DNA of 64,000 bases from Muricauda sp. MAR_2010_75 (GCF_000745185.1 NZ_JQNJ01000001.1:3516501-3580500), one strand, 5' to 3'; positions 16,466-25,670 are shown, counted from the stretch's first letter. A program made the numbers and translations. The notes: generated from the letters alone by a model not told the origin.

Positions 16466-17722
16466 ATGGGCAAAAATAAGAATGTGATTGTTGTTGGCGG
16501 GGGAATTGTTGGACTCTCAACTGCATATTTTTTACAGAAAGAAGGCCATCAGGTAACGGTTTTGGACAAGTCCGATATTTCCTCAGGAGCCTCTTTTGTC
16601 AATGCAGGATATTTAACCCCCAGTCATATTGTACCCTTGGCTGCTCCGGGAATGATTTCAAAAGGAATCAAATACATGTTCAATTCCTCCAGTCCGTTTT
16701 ATATGAAACCCAGATTGGATTTTGACTTTATTAAATGGGCCTGGTATTTTAAAAAATCCTCAACCAAAGCCAAAGTGGAGCGGGCCATGCCCATTATCAA
16801 GGGCATTAATCTGATCAGCCGGAAGCTATATGAAGACATGAAAGCTTCTGGTGATTTAGGGGATTTTCATTTGGATGACAAAGGATTGCTTATGCTCTAT
16901 CAGACCGAACAGGCACGAGATCATGAGTTGGAGGTGATGAAAAAGGCCCAGGAAATGGGGTTGGAGGCCAGCCATTTGGAAGCAGATGGGTTGAAAAAAG
17001 TTGAACCCCATATTGAACTCAACGCAATGGGGGCCATACATTACCAATGTGACCGGCATACTACCCCTCCCCAAATCATGACAAAGCTTTTGGAGCACCT
17101 TGCCAAAAATGGCGTAAGCATCCACAAAGGCGAAGAAGTTGTGGATTTGGATGTTAAAGATGGTGTTGTATCCGAAATACGTACCAACAAAGCCAGCTAT
17201 CAAGCAGATGAAGTTGTTTTTGCCGCTGGATCGTGGACTTCAAATCTTTCAAAAAAAATTGACATTGATTTGCCGTTACAAGCGGGAAAAGGATACCGCA
17301 TTAATGTGGAATCGCCCACCAAAATATCAATGCCCGCCATCTTAATGGAAGCCAAAATGGCGGTTACACCTATGCAAGGGTTTACCCGTTTTGCTGGCAC
17401 CATGGAGTTTTCAGGCATCAATGACATCATCCGGAAGGAAAGGGTGGAAGCTATAGCCAAAGGAGCGGAACACTATTATAAAGGACTCAAGATTTCCGAT
17501 GAGGATAAAAGCAATGCACAATGTGGATTACGTCCCGTATCACCAGATGGGCTACCTTATATTGGAAGGCCCAAGGGCTATAAAAACTTGACCATTGCCA
17601 CCGGACATGCCATGATGGGCTGGAGTCTGGGACCCGGCACAGGGAAAATGGTCACGGAGTTGATCTCTGGCCAAAAAACAGCTATGGACTTATCCCCATT
17701 CAGTCCCGATCGTAAGTTTTAA
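16466..17722 (+). CDS. FAD-dependent oxidoreductase, DadA/D-amino acid dehydrogenase-like
   Basis: The 418-residue DAO-family flavoprotein has an N-terminal Rossmann motif (VIVVGGGIVGLSTAYFL, about 7-23), ADEVVFAAGSWTS (about 247-259) and the C-terminal FAD-contact region (CGLRPVSPDGLPYIG, then GHAMMGWSLGPGTGK, about 352-394). These fit D-amino acid or D-hydroxyproline dehydrogenases. It follows the DHDPS-family gene by 126 bp on the same strand, and the two would catalyse consecutive steps in D-hydroxyproline degradation. Substrate specificity cannot be read from the sequence. Confidence 0.85.
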   Translation: MGKNKNVIVVGGGIVGLSTAYFLQKEGHQVTVLDKSDISSGASFVNAGYLTPSHIVPLAAPGMISKGIKYMFNSSSPFYMKPRLDFDFIKWAWYFKKSSTKAKVERAMPIIKGINLISRKLYEDMKASGDLGDFHLDDKGLLMLYQTEQARDHELEVMKKAQEMGLEASHLEADGLKKVEPHIELNAMGAIHYQCDRHTTPPQIMTKLLEHLAKNGVSIHKGEEVVDLDVKDGVVSEIRTNKASYQADEVVFAAGSWTSNLSKKIDIDLPLQAGKGYRINVESPTKISMPAILMEAKMAVTPMQGFTRFAGTMEFSGINDIIRKERVEAIAKGAEHYYKGLKISDEDKSNAQCGLRPVSPDGLPYIGRPKGYKNLTIATGHAMMGWSLGPGTGKMVTELISGQKTAMDLSPFSPDRKF

Positions 17723-17742
17723 TCACCTTGTTTTCTTTAGGT

Positions 17743-17750
17743 TAATTTTG
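17743..17750 (+). promoter_or_regulatory. -7 box for the secreted protein gene
   Basis: TAATTTTG matches TAnnTTTG exactly, giving a predicted leader of about 50 nt before the ATG at 17806. Confidence 0.4.
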
Positions 17751-17805
17751 GTATAGTGTATGCAGTAAATTTTTTAGTTGCCTGAATTCGAAGTAATTTT
17801 ACAGC

Positions 17806-18738
17806 ATGATAAAAAACTACGTCATATATTTCTTTTTTTGTTTGTTTCTGATTTCCGGACTTCGCTCCCAAGAAGTACAGATTTTCACAGTGCAGGATTT
17901 TGACCTTAATGGAAAGGTAAAATCGTGCTTGGTCATTACAGATTATGGCCGGGAATCGTTTGAGTTCAATAAAGAAGGTATTTTGACCAAAACGGTGACC
18001 CAGTACAACGATACCGATCAAGATATCACCTACTACAAGTACAACAATGGTGAGCTTGTGGAAAGACGTATGGAGAGCTACAAGAACAATGTGCTGGACG
18101 CATCAACCTCAATGGCAAATTTTTATGAGATTGACACCGTGCCCCAAAGAAAAGTCTTGGAAAAAATCATTTCATACGACAAGGAATTTCTGGAGCAACA
18201 GGAATATTTGTATGGTGATGAAGGTAGATTATCCAAGATCATCACCTCCAATTCAGAAGGGGTGGATGAGACCACTTTTGAATACACACCCTATAAAAAT
18301 GAGCTTACCACCAGTATTTTTACCAATGGCATCCTAGAAAAGACCATACGAACTTCAGAACGTAAAAGTTCCAAAGGAACACAAAAGGTAGTTTTGACCA
18401 AGGAGTATATTGATGGAGAACCCAACAGGGCTCTGGAGGAAGTTTTTAATTCATCAAATGATTTGGTCACCAGTGAGTTTTTTCAATATGATATGGATGA
18501 AAAGGAATTTGTGGCCCAAAAGAAATTGTTTTATTACTACACCAATGGGGTTTTGGACAAAGTTGTCACAAAAACGGTAAACACCGAATCCGTGGAATCC
18601 TATATTTTTCAATTTGACAGTCACGGCGAAAAGAATTGGGTCAAGAAAATTATCACACCTGGCAATACCTACACTACACGTGTGATCAAATACTATTCAG
18701 AAGAAGACGATGCCACAGGACCTAACGAAGGGAGATAG
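17806..18738 (+). CDS. Secreted protein of unknown function with wedge-like strand repeats
   Basis: The 310-residue product has a signal peptide (about 1-21, YFFFCLFLISGLRSQ). It then has repeated beta segments of the type YDKEFLEQQEYLYGDEGRLSKI and TEEYTPYKNELTTSIFTNG, which resemble the YD-like or MORN-like strands of many Bacteroidota surface proteins. No catalytic motif is visible. It forms a monocistronic unit ending close to the convergent esterase gene. I do not assign a function. Confidence 0.75.
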   Translation: MIKNYVIYFFFCLFLISGLRSQEVQIFTVQDFDLNGKVKSCLVITDYGRESFEFNKEGILTKTVTQYNDTDQDITYYKYNNGELVERRMESYKNNVLDASTSMANFYEIDTVPQRKVLEKIISYDKEFLEQQEYLYGDEGRLSKIITSNSEGVDETTFEYTPYKNELTTSIFTNGILEKTIRTSERKSSKGTQKVVLTKEYIDGEPNRALEEVFNSSNDLVTSEFFQYDMDEKEFVAQKKLFYYYTNGVLDKVVTKTVNTESVESYIFQFDSHGEKNWVKKIITPGNTYTTRVIKYYSEEDDATGPNEGR

Positions 18739-18746
18739 CACTTGGT

Positions 18747-19391
18747 CTAAATCACTCCAGCAATAATCTCTGGTTTCACCTCATGTCCGCCTTTAAAAGT
18801 TGTAACTTCCGCTTTGCCTTGGAAAAGTGCATCAATTTTTACTTTTTCTACCTTTAATCGTTCTGGGGTAAGAAATTCGTCCGTATCTCCATAGATGATT
18901 TTTATCGTTGTGTTTTCCAAATCCAGAAAACTAAAATCTTCCTTTTTTAACTCATTGGGGATGCCTCCCGCATAGAGAATCAAAGCCTTGACTTGTATTT
19001 TTCTGTGAACCAACCAGCGGGTTGCAATGGAAACCCCTTGGGAAAATCCAAAAAGAATCAGGTTTACATCTGATGGGATTTGTTCCGAATCAAAAACTGC
19101 ATCCACATAGTTGAGCACATTGTCAATTTCCATGTGCCTATTTTCCTTGGTCAACCAACTTGCACCAACATATTTGTACTCATTTTTTAAATAGTATTTT
19201 GAGGGAGCCTGGGGAACAATAATGTGATTCTCATCTGGGTTAAGACCTTCAAAATATTTTACAAAATAGCGGCTCAAATAACCAATGCCATGAAAAACCA
19301 ACCATACATTCTTGGTTTTCTGCGTGATAGGATTTTGCGTTAAATACGTATTCTGGGCGGTGTAGCGTACTGTCTTTTCAGTTGGGGCCAT
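18747..19391 (-). CDS. Alpha/beta hydrolase, phospholipase/carboxylesterase type
   Basis: I start at ATG 19391 (MAPTEKTV, 214 aa) because a longer frame runs across the divergent thioesterase gene. Features are the oxyanion-region VWLVFHGIGYLSRYF, nucleophile elbow LFGFSQGVS, acid GDTDEF and histidine KGGHEV, in the order of the esterase/phospholipase-type alpha/beta fold. No signal peptide is present, so it is cytoplasmic. It is divergent from a menaquinone thioesterase. A role as MenH (SHCHC synthase, also an alpha/beta hydrolase) is possible but the elbow is esterase-like. Confidence 0.8.
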   Translation of the reverse strand: MAPTEKTVRYTAQNTYLTQNPITQKTKNVWLVFHGIGYLSRYFVKYFEGLNPDENHIIVPQAPSKYYLKNEYKYVGASWLTKENRHMEIDNVLNYVDAVFDSEQIPSDVNLILFGFSQGVSIATRWLVHRKIQVKALILYAGGIPNELKKEDFSFLDLENTTIKIIYGDTDEFLTPERLKVEKVKIDALFQGKAEVTTFKGGHEVKPEIIAGVI

Positions 19392-19420
19392 AAAGTCCTT
19401 TCTGGGTTGTTCGATTGCTT

Positions 19421-19428
19421 TAGCTTTG
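19421..19428 (+). promoter_or_regulatory. -7 box of the thioesterase/menF/menD unit
   Basis: TAGCTTTG fits TAnnTTTG and predicts a start of transcription about 19 nt before ATG 19453. Confidence 0.45.
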
Positions 19429-19452
19429 TGTAATTTTACAAAAAATAGAAGG

Positions 19453-19875
19453 ATGGAAGCACACAAAGAGAAGATTCTCTCAGTTTGCAACGAAATTTGC
19501 AAAGGGACATTGATGGAAACCTTGGACATTACCTATATTGATGTGGGGGAGAACTTTTTACTGGCCCGAATGCCTGTAACCCCTAAGGTACATCAGCCTG
19601 ATGGCGTGCTGCACGGGGGAGCCTCCGTGGCGTTGGCCGAAAGTGTGGGAAGTGCCGCTTCGTACATCTTTTTAAATGCAAAGGAATTTTTTGTGAGGGG
19701 CATCGAAATTTCCGCAAACCATGTAAAGTCCATCAAAGAGGGTTTTGTGTATGCGCGAGCATCCATCTTGCACAAGGGCAAGACAACCCAACTTTGGGAG
19801 ATAAAGATTACCGATGAGGACGGAAAACTGATTTCCAACTGTAAACTGACCACCATTGCCCTACCCAGAAAATAA
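19453..19875 (+). CDS. menI: Hotdog-fold thioesterase, likely DHNA-CoA hydrolase
   Basis: The 140-residue PaaI/YdiI-type thioesterase has PDGVLHGGASVALAESVGSAAS (about 45-66), the catalytic loop and helix of this family, and ends in two typical strands (ASILHKGKTTQLWEIKI). I use ATG 19453; a TTG 27 nt earlier is less likely. It overlaps the isochorismate synthase gene by 20 nt and so is part of menaquinone synthesis, where the hydrolysis of 1,4-dihydroxy-2-naphthoyl-CoA is the expected step. Specificity is from gene context only. Confidence 0.75.
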   Translation: MEAHKEKILSVCNEICKGTLMETLDITYIDVGENFLLARMPVTPKVHQPDGVLHGGASVALAESVGSAASYIFLNAKEFFVRGIEISANHVKSIKEGFVYARASILHKGKTTQLWEIKITDEDGKLISNCKLTTIALPRK

Positions 19876-20917
19876 GGAGTTTCAAGACATTCTTCACAAG
19901 ATTCATGCATGCCTTGAAAAAGGCTTGCCCTTTGCAGCTTATCGAAAGCCTAAAAAAGAAGAGGTGACCGTTGTTTTTCAGAAAGATGATTCGCTTCATA
20001 CCACCATTGATTTTGAAGAGAAGGGTTTTGTTTTTGCACCGTTCGATTTAAAGGATAATGCTGTTTTGATTCAACCCGATGAAGTGCTCTCGGCATTGGT
20101 TGAAATCGAAATCAAACCTGAAAATAGCTCTATTAAATTTTCAGATGAAGGAAAAGATGTCCATATTGGTTTGATAAAAAAAGGGATTTCTGAAATAGAA
20201 AAAGGTCATCTTAAAAAAGTAGTGCTGTCCCGAAAACTGGGGGCTGAAGTTTCGTCCACTCCACCCAAAATATTTCAAAACCTCCTGAACCATTACCCCA
20301 ACGCCTTTTGCTATCTATTCCACCATCCTAAAGTTGGAACTTGGTGTGGAGCCACACCTGAGACCTTGGTGGAAGTCAAAACCAATCAATTGCGCACCAT
20401 GTCCTTAGCGGCCACCTTGCCTTTTACCGGGGATACAACTCCTCAATGGGGATTAAAGGAAGTTGAGGAGCAGCAAATGGTTTCAGACTACATTCAAGAA
20501 CGGTTGGGACCAGTTGTGTCAGCACTTCATATTGGTGAAGCGAAAGCCGTCAGGGCTGGGAACCTGTGGCATTTGCAATCAGGGATAACGGGAATCTTAT
20601 CCAGTGAAAATGGGATTAAAAAAGTAATTAAGGCATTGCATCCCACCCCTGCGGTCTGTGGAATCCCAACCCAAGCGGCAAAATCCTTCATCTTGAAAAA
20701 TGAGAATTACAACCGAAATTTTTACACTGGTTTTTTGGGCGAACTAAATCTGAATGAAACAGAGGAGACCTCACTGTTTGTTAACCTTAGGTGCATGGAA
20801 CTGAAGGGGAACAAAGCCACCATTTTTATGGGTGGTGGAATCACATTGGCCTCCAATCCGGAAAGTGAATGGGTTGAGACTCAGAACAAAAGCAAGACCA
20901 TGCTGAACATACTGTAA
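19856..20917 (+). CDS. menF: Isochorismate synthase
   Basis: The 353-residue chorismate-utilising enzyme contains the family signature blocks. KKVVLSRKLGA (about 119) is followed by GTWCGATPETLVEV (about 160) and LWHLQSGITG (about 238). ALHPTPAVCGIPTQAA (about 260) is followed by NRNFYTGFLGELN (about 283) and NLRCMELKGNKATIFMGGGI with ESEWVETQNK at the end. It makes isochorismate from chorismate, the entry to menaquinone. Start is TTG at 19856; no ATG occurs before the conserved region, and the 20-nt overlap with the thioesterase gene implies coupling. Confidence 0.9.
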   Translation: MPYPENKEFQDILHKIHACLEKGLPFAAYRKPKKEEVTVVFQKDDSLHTTIDFEEKGFVFAPFDLKDNAVLIQPDEVLSALVEIEIKPENSSIKFSDEGKDVHIGLIKKGISEIEKGHLKKVVLSRKLGAEVSSTPPKIFQNLLNHYPNAFCYLFHHPKVGTWCGATPETLVEVKTNQLRTMSLAATLPFTGDTTPQWGLKEVEEQQMVSDYIQERLGPVVSALHIGEAKAVRAGNLWHLQSGITGILSSENGIKKVIKALHPTPAVCGIPTQAAKSFILKNENYNRNFYTGFLGELNLNETEETSLFVNLRCMELKGNKATIFMGGGITLASNPESEWVETQNKSKTMLNIL

Positions 20918-20971
20918 TTTGATGTTTCTTAATTTAGGGGAATACGGTTTAGGAATGTATTTTTGTGCTCC

Positions 20972-22708
20972 ATGATGTACTCAGATATTCCCTCGGCCCA
21001 GACATTGGTGCTGTACTTTAAGTCCAGAGGGGTTAAGCATATTGTAATTTCTCCCGGTTCAAGGAACGCTCCCTTGACCATTGGTTTTACCAAGAATTCC
21101 TTTTTTAGTTGTTATAGCATTGTAGATGAACGGTGTGCAGCCTTTTTTGCTTTGGGAATGGCCCAGCAGTTACAAGAGCCTGTTGCTGTGGTTTGTACAT
21201 CGGGAAGTGCGCTCTTGAATTATTATCCCGCCGTGGCCGAGGCATTTTATAGTGATATTCCCTTGATTGTGGTGTCTGCTGATAGACCCAGTTACCGAAT
21301 TGACATTGGAGATGGACAGACCATCAGACAGGAAAATGTGCTGGAAAAGCACATTGGGTACTCGGCCAATTTGAAGCAGGATATTTCACATGCGTCCGAA
21401 ACTGTTTCAAAATGGGGAAAGTCCCTTTTAATAGAAACGCAGGAAGAAATTCAGGAATACAATGAAAGGGAGCTGGTAAACGCCCTGCAAATAGCCCGAT
21501 GGAAAAGTACTCCGGTCCACATCAACATTCCTTTTGAGGAACCCTTGTACGGGGTGATGGAAAAACCAGTTCTTCAAATTGCTGAAAAGAAAACGGATGT
21601 TCCGATTAATTCCAGTGAGGAAGATTGGTCGGATTATACAGCTGTTTGGAAAAGCAGTGGTCCAAAGATGATATTGGTAGGAGTCAATCAACCCAACGCA
21701 ATAGCGAAAGAAGTATTGGAAGCTTTGGCCCAAGATGGAAATACCTTGGTGTTTACGGAAACAACTTCCAACATGCACCATCCTGAATTTTTCCCAAGCA
21801 TTGATAGCGTCATCGCTCCCATTGAAAAGTCTGAAAACAGGGAAGAGTTGTTCAAGGCTCTTCAACCAGATATATTGGTCACCTTTGGCGGATTGATCGT
21901 TTCCAAGAAAATAAAAGCGTTCCTGCGGAAGTATCAACCCAAGGAGCATTGGCATATCGACCCCAAAAAAGCGTATGACACCTTCTTTTGTCTCTCCAAA
22001 CACGTAAAGGCCAACCCAAATGATTTCTTTGGAGCAGTTTTGACTTCGGAAACACAAAAGAGCGATTATAAGATAAGGTGGCAAGAAGTAAAAAAGCACT
22101 ATGAGGTTAGGAGGAAAGCTTATTTAGATAAGATTCCATTTTCGGATTTCACGGTTTTTGACCAGGTGATACGGCACATACCCAAAGGGTATCAGGTGCA
22201 TTTGGCCAACAGTTCCACCGTGCGTTATGCCCAATTGTTCCCAATGGGTGCTTCTTTAAATGTGTTCTGTAATCGGGGCACCAGTGGTATTGATGGCAGC
22301 ACGTCCACCGCTGTGGGTGCATCAATCCATACAGAGGAACCCACTTTGTTGATTACTGGGGACCTGAGCTTCTTCTACGACAGCAATGGGTTATGGAATG
22401 CCCATATTCGTCCTAATTTTAGGATCATTCTCATTAACAATTCAGGTGGAGGGATTTTTAGAATCTTACCAGGCAAGGAGGACACAGCGGAATTTTCCAC
22501 CTTTTTTGAGACCTATCATGACTTCACGGCGGAGCATTTGGCACAGATGTACGGATTGGAATATTTGAAAGCCGATAATGAGGACGAATTGACTGAGGGA
22601 TTAAGTAATTTTTATACTACTTCCCTCAAGCCCAAAATTTTAGAAATCAGCACACCTCGCTTGGTGAACAATAAAATTTTGCTTGGGTACTTCGATTTTA
22701 TATCTTAG
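20972..22708 (+). CDS. menD: 2-succinyl-5-enolpyruvyl-6-hydroxy-3-cyclohexene-1-carboxylate synthase
   Basis: The 578-residue thiamine-diphosphate enzyme shows the MenD order: VISPGSRNAPLTIG (about 25), DERCAAFFALGMAQ (about 52), SGSALLNYYPAVAEAFYSDIPL, DNxxxR-like regions, and ThDP binding block GTSGIDGSTSTAVGAS...LITGDLSFFYDSNGLW with NNSGGGIF (about 430-495). It adds a succinic semialdehyde unit to isochorismate. ATG 20972 and ATG 20975 are both plausible starts. It follows menF by about 55 nt in the same transcript. Confidence 0.93.
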   Translation: MMYSDIPSAQTLVLYFKSRGVKHIVISPGSRNAPLTIGFTKNSFFSCYSIVDERCAAFFALGMAQQLQEPVAVVCTSGSALLNYYPAVAEAFYSDIPLIVVSADRPSYRIDIGDGQTIRQENVLEKHIGYSANLKQDISHASETVSKWGKSLLIETQEEIQEYNERELVNALQIARWKSTPVHINIPFEEPLYGVMEKPVLQIAEKKTDVPINSSEEDWSDYTAVWKSSGPKMILVGVNQPNAIAKEVLEALAQDGNTLVFTETTSNMHHPEFFPSIDSVIAPIEKSENREELFKALQPDILVTFGGLIVSKKIKAFLRKYQPKEHWHIDPKKAYDTFFCLSKHVKANPNDFFGAVLTSETQKSDYKIRWQEVKKHYEVRRKAYLDKIPFSDFTVFDQVIRHIPKGYQVHLANSSTVRYAQLFPMGASLNVFCNRGTSGIDGSTSTAVGASIHTEEPTLLITGDLSFFYDSNGLWNAHIRPNFRIILINNSGGGIFRILPGKEDTAEFSTFFETYHDFTAEHLAQMYGLEYLKADNEDELTEGLSNFYTTSLKPKILEISTPRLVNNKILLGYFDFIS

Positions 22709-22746
22709 AAGCTAGGTATAAATCACAAAAACAACACCAATCAATC

Positions 22747-23088
22747 ATGAGCAAACGAGACGAATTGATCACAAAGTACGCCGAGGACATCCAAGATAAA
22801 TTTGGCAAAGCCCCGGATATGGATCTGTTGACCAAGGTAGCCATTGGGCTGGGTCCGGCCATTTATAATTTGGATGCTTCCCGGGTTTCTGGATCGGACG
22901 AAAAGGAATTGGAAACCGTTAAAAACAATTTCTTGGTCAAAAAACTGGGACTGACCGATAACCCTGCGTTAATGGAAGCCATTAACAGCATTATTGATGG
23001 CTATGGGCGTTCCGACAAGAATAAGTACCGTGCCGTGATCTATTATATGTTGACCAAGTACTTTGGTAAGGAATCCGTTTATAATTAA
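22747..23088 (+). CDS. DUF2853 family protein
   Basis: The 113-residue all-alpha cytoplasmic protein (SKRDELITKYAEDIQDKFG... YRAVIYYMLTKYFGKESVYN) matches the DUF2853 family in size and termini. Its biochemical role is unknown. It is co-directional with menD (38-bp gap) and ends at a terminator, so it is likely read from the men transcript. In related bacteria menB often sits beside it; here it does not. Confidence 0.8.
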   Translation: MSKRDELITKYAEDIQDKFGKAPDMDLLTKVAIGLGPAIYNLDASRVSGSDEKELETVKNNFLVKKLGLTDNPALMEAINSIIDGYGRSDKNKYRAVIYYMLTKYFGKESVYN

Positions 23089-23107
23089 TAGGGTTTTGTA
23101 ATCAAAT

Positions 23108-23137
23108 AAGGCTATCCTTTTGGATGGCTTTTTTTAT
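23108..23137 (+). terminator. Terminator after the menF/menD/DUF2853 unit
   Basis: AAGGCTATCC pairs with GGATGGCTT around TTTT and is followed by T residues (10 pairs, one G-U). It closes the transcript that starts at the thioesterase gene. Confidence 0.75.
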
Positions 23138-23164
23138 ACCCATATTTCAATCTACCTTTGCCTT

Positions 23165-23995
23165 ATGATAAAATTGGGAGATTATAATATCTTAAAAGTA
23201 TTGCGAAGCACAAGCGTTGGACTTTTCTTGGGGGATGAGGAGGGCACAGAGGTGCTACTGCCCAACAAATATGTGCCAGAGGATTTTCAGATTGATGCGG
23301 AAATGGAGGTGTTTTGCTATCTAGATAATAATGAACGACCCATTGCCACTACGTTGAAACCCTACATTGTGCGAAATGGATTTGCATCTTTAAAAGTTGC
23401 CGAAGTAGCCGATTTTGGTGCCTTTATGGATTGGGGTTTGGAGAAACATCTTTTAGTGCCCTTTCGGGAACAAGCCCAACGTATGGAAGAGGGCAACAAT
23501 TATATTATGCACTGTTACTTGGATGAAGAGACCTTCCGGTTGGTGGGCTCCAGCAGGATAAACAAATTTTTGTCCAATGAAAATGCGGTGTATGAAATCA
23601 ATGACGAAGTGGATGTTTTGGTAACCCGAAAAACCCCATTGGGATGGGAGGTGATTGTGGATCAAAAGCACAAAGGCCTCATTTTTGATAGTGACTTGTT
23701 CAAGCCCGTTTCGGTAGGAAGCCGATTTAGGGGGTACATCAAAAATGTTCGGGAAGACAAAAAAATTGATGTTTCCCCTCAGCCCATTGGAGCCAAAATG
23801 CTGGAACCCACAGCCAAGATCATATTTGACAAATTACAGCAGAACAATGGTTTTCTGCCCCTACATGACAAATCTTCCCCAGAAGAAATACAAAATGAAC
23901 TCCATTTGAGCAAAAAAGCATTTAAAAAGGGTGTGGGTATCTTGTACCGCCAGCGAAAAATCAATATTAAGGATGATGGGATTTACTTGGCCTGA
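23165..23995 (+). CDS. CvfB-like S1 RNA-binding protein
   Basis: I start at ATG 23165 (276 aa), where the conserved IKLGDYNILKVLR begins. The family layout is visible: three S1-like barrels (about 2-70, 70-135, 140-215) and a C-terminal winged helix (about 225-276, NELHLSKKAFKKGVGILYRQ...I). CvfB-type proteins bind RNA and affect virulence or stress traits in some Gram-positives; here the role is unknown. It follows the terminator at 23108, so it has its own start signal near 23140. Confidence 0.82.
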   Translation: MIKLGDYNILKVLRSTSVGLFLGDEEGTEVLLPNKYVPEDFQIDAEMEVFCYLDNNERPIATTLKPYIVRNGFASLKVAEVADFGAFMDWGLEKHLLVPFREQAQRMEEGNNYIMHCYLDEETFRLVGSSRINKFLSNENAVYEINDEVDVLVTRKTPLGWEVIVDQKHKGLIFDSDLFKPVSVGSRFRGYIKNVREDKKIDVSPQPIGAKMLEPTAKIIFDKLQQNNGFLPLHDKSSPEEIQNELHLSKKAFKKGVGILYRQRKINIKDDGIYLA

Positions 23996-24078
23996 ACGGC
24001 TAAAACTGAAATCTATCCAATACGGGGTGCATAGAAGTAATTTCATACCTCCAAATTTTTTTCTTTGCGCAAAAATTT

Positions 24079-24086
24079 TACATTTG
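24079..24086 (+). promoter_or_regulatory. -7 box of the SPOR-like/menA unit
   Basis: TACATTTG is an exact TAnnTTTG box with a predicted leader of about 65 nt before ATG 24157. A TTTG 11 bp upstream is too close to serve as the -33 element. Confidence 0.45.
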
Positions 24087-24156
24087 TATAAACTCAATTT
24101 AACTTATTGACAGCTATGCTTTTAGCTTGCTGCAAGAATTTATAACCACTTAGCGT

Positions 24157-24759
24157 ATGCCTTTTATTGAAGAAAGTGATTTGTTGGACCTTCATAAGGA
24201 TATAGATAAGGCCCAGATTATCAACGAAAGACTTTTAGATCAAATTAAATATAAGAACAAGGATCTCAAAAAAATAAAGCTGCAACGCAATGTTTTACTG
24301 GGCATTACAGGTTTGTTCGTTATAGGGGTTCTGGCCATTACTTCCTTTACGGCCGGGTTGAGCAGCAAGAATTCTTTTGAAAATCAAAACAACCACCTTT
24401 TGGTATCCATAGATAGCTTGGATGCGGTAAAAACCCGTATTGATAATCTTAAAGCTCAAAATGAAGAGCTTAGTTTGGTACGGGAATTCTACTTGGCCAA
24501 AGCCTTTTTGGACAAAGAAAAAATTTATTCCGTACAGATAAAGTCCTTTGTGGACAACAATGTTACCTTAGCTTCCGAAGCATTGACCAATACCCTTTTT
24601 GTTAAGACAAACCCTTTTTATGCCTACTCTTTGGGTAACTTTGAAACCTTGGACGAAGCCCAATCGTTTAGAAAACAACTGGTACAGATGGGCTTTAAGG
24701 ATGCTTTTGTAGCTTCTTACCAAGATGGAAAACGAATTCAAATAGAAGATCCGTATTAA
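24157..24759 (+). CDS. Coiled-coil membrane protein with C-terminal SPOR-like domain
   Basis: The 200-residue protein has a cytoplasmic coiled-coil N-terminus (about 1-45), one membrane helix (about 48-68, VLLGITGLFVIGVLAIT), a periplasmic coiled coil (about 75-115), and a C-terminal fold. That fold (FYAYSLGNFETLDEAQSFRKQL...AFVASYQDG) has the SPOR-type strand-helix-strand pattern. SPOR domains bind denuded peptidoglycan at division sites. It precedes menA by 2 nt, so the two are co-transcribed, but no functional link to menaquinone is obvious. Confidence 0.75.
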   Translation: MPFIEESDLLDLHKDIDKAQIINERLLDQIKYKNKDLKKIKLQRNVLLGITGLFVIGVLAITSFTAGLSSKNSFENQNNHLLVSIDSLDAVKTRIDNLKAQNEELSLVREFYLAKAFLDKEKIYSVQIKSFVDNNVTLASEALTNTLFVKTNPFYAYSLGNFETLDEAQSFRKQLVQMGFKDAFVASYQDGKRIQIEDPY

Positions 24760-24761
24760 TC

Positions 24762-25670
24762 TTGGGAAATATCAAGGTCTGGATACAGGCCGCTAGATTG
24801 CGAACTCTTCCTCTTTCAGTATCAGGAATTATTGTAGGCACTGCCTTGGCCAAAAAACAAGGTTTTTTTGAAGTTGGCATCTTTGTGTTGGCCTTATTGA
24901 CCACTATTGGTTTTCAAGTCACCTCCAATTTTGCCAATGATTATGGAGATGGAGTAAAGGGCACCGACAATGCTGATAGAATAGGTCCAGCCAGGGCACT
25001 TCAAAGTGGCCTGCTGTCACGTCCTGTTCTAAAAAAGGGAATCATTGTTTCCATTATCATTTCCATGTTGTTGGCCATGACGCTCATCTATATGGCCTTT
25101 GGCACAGAAAATTTGATCTATATCCTCCTATTTTTCTTTTTAGGGATTCTGAGCATTTGGGCGGCCCTTAAGTATACCATTGGTTCCAATGCATATGGGT
25201 ATATGGGCCTTGGCGATGTGTTTGTTTTTCTTTTTTTCGGACTTCTGGGAGTTTTGGGAAGCATGTTTTTATATACCAAGGCCTTGGATTGGGTTTCATT
25301 GCTTCCCGCTGTCGCAATAGGATTGTTGTGTGTTGGTGTACTCAACCTGAACAATTTAAGGGATGTTGTGTCGGATAAAAAGCATGGAAAGAACACTTTG
25401 GTGGTCTTAATGGGATTTGCCAATGGAAAATGGTATCATTTCCTATTGATTTTCATTGCTTTTCTATGTTTTTTGGGTTATATCTGGATAGAAAATGCCA
25501 GTTGGACCAACTCCTATTTTATGCTGGCATTTGTGCCTATTTTAATTCATCTTGTAACTGTAATGAAAACCCAGGAACCGGGAGAACTTGATGGTGAACT
25601 TAAAAAATTGGCCCTCAGTACATTTGCACTCGCTTTATTGTTCTATATTGCTATTAATAATTTTTTGTAA
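24762..25670 (+). CDS. menA: 1,4-dihydroxy-2-naphthoate polyprenyltransferase
   Basis: The 302-residue UbiA-family membrane enzyme has about nine helices and the two aspartate motifs NDYGDGVKGTDNADR (about 61-75) and NNLRDVVSDKKHGKNTL (about 201-217) that bind prenyl diphosphate via magnesium. It joins the isoprenoid tail to DHNA. It starts at TTG 24762, two bases after the SPOR-like gene's stop. The two-component regulator gene follows after 33 bp. Confidence 0.92.
   Translation: MGNIKVWIQAARLRTLPLSVSGIIVGTALAKKQGFFEVGIFVLALLTTIGFQVTSNFANDYGDGVKGTDNADRIGPARALQSGLLSRPVLKKGIIVSIIISMLLAMTLIYMAFGTENLIYILLFFFLGILSIWAALKYTIGSNAYGYMGLGDVFVFLFFGLLGVLGSMFLYTKALDWVSLLPAVAIGLLCVGVLNLNNLRDVVSDKKHGKNTLVVLMGFANGKWYHFLLIFIAFLCFLGYIWIENASWTNSYFMLAFVPILIHLVTVMKTQEPGELDGELKKLALSTFALALLFYIAINNFL

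Noticed and set aside
21428..22099. 223-codon frame opposite menD
   Set aside because: Antisense to conserved MenD coding sequence; no coherent domain.
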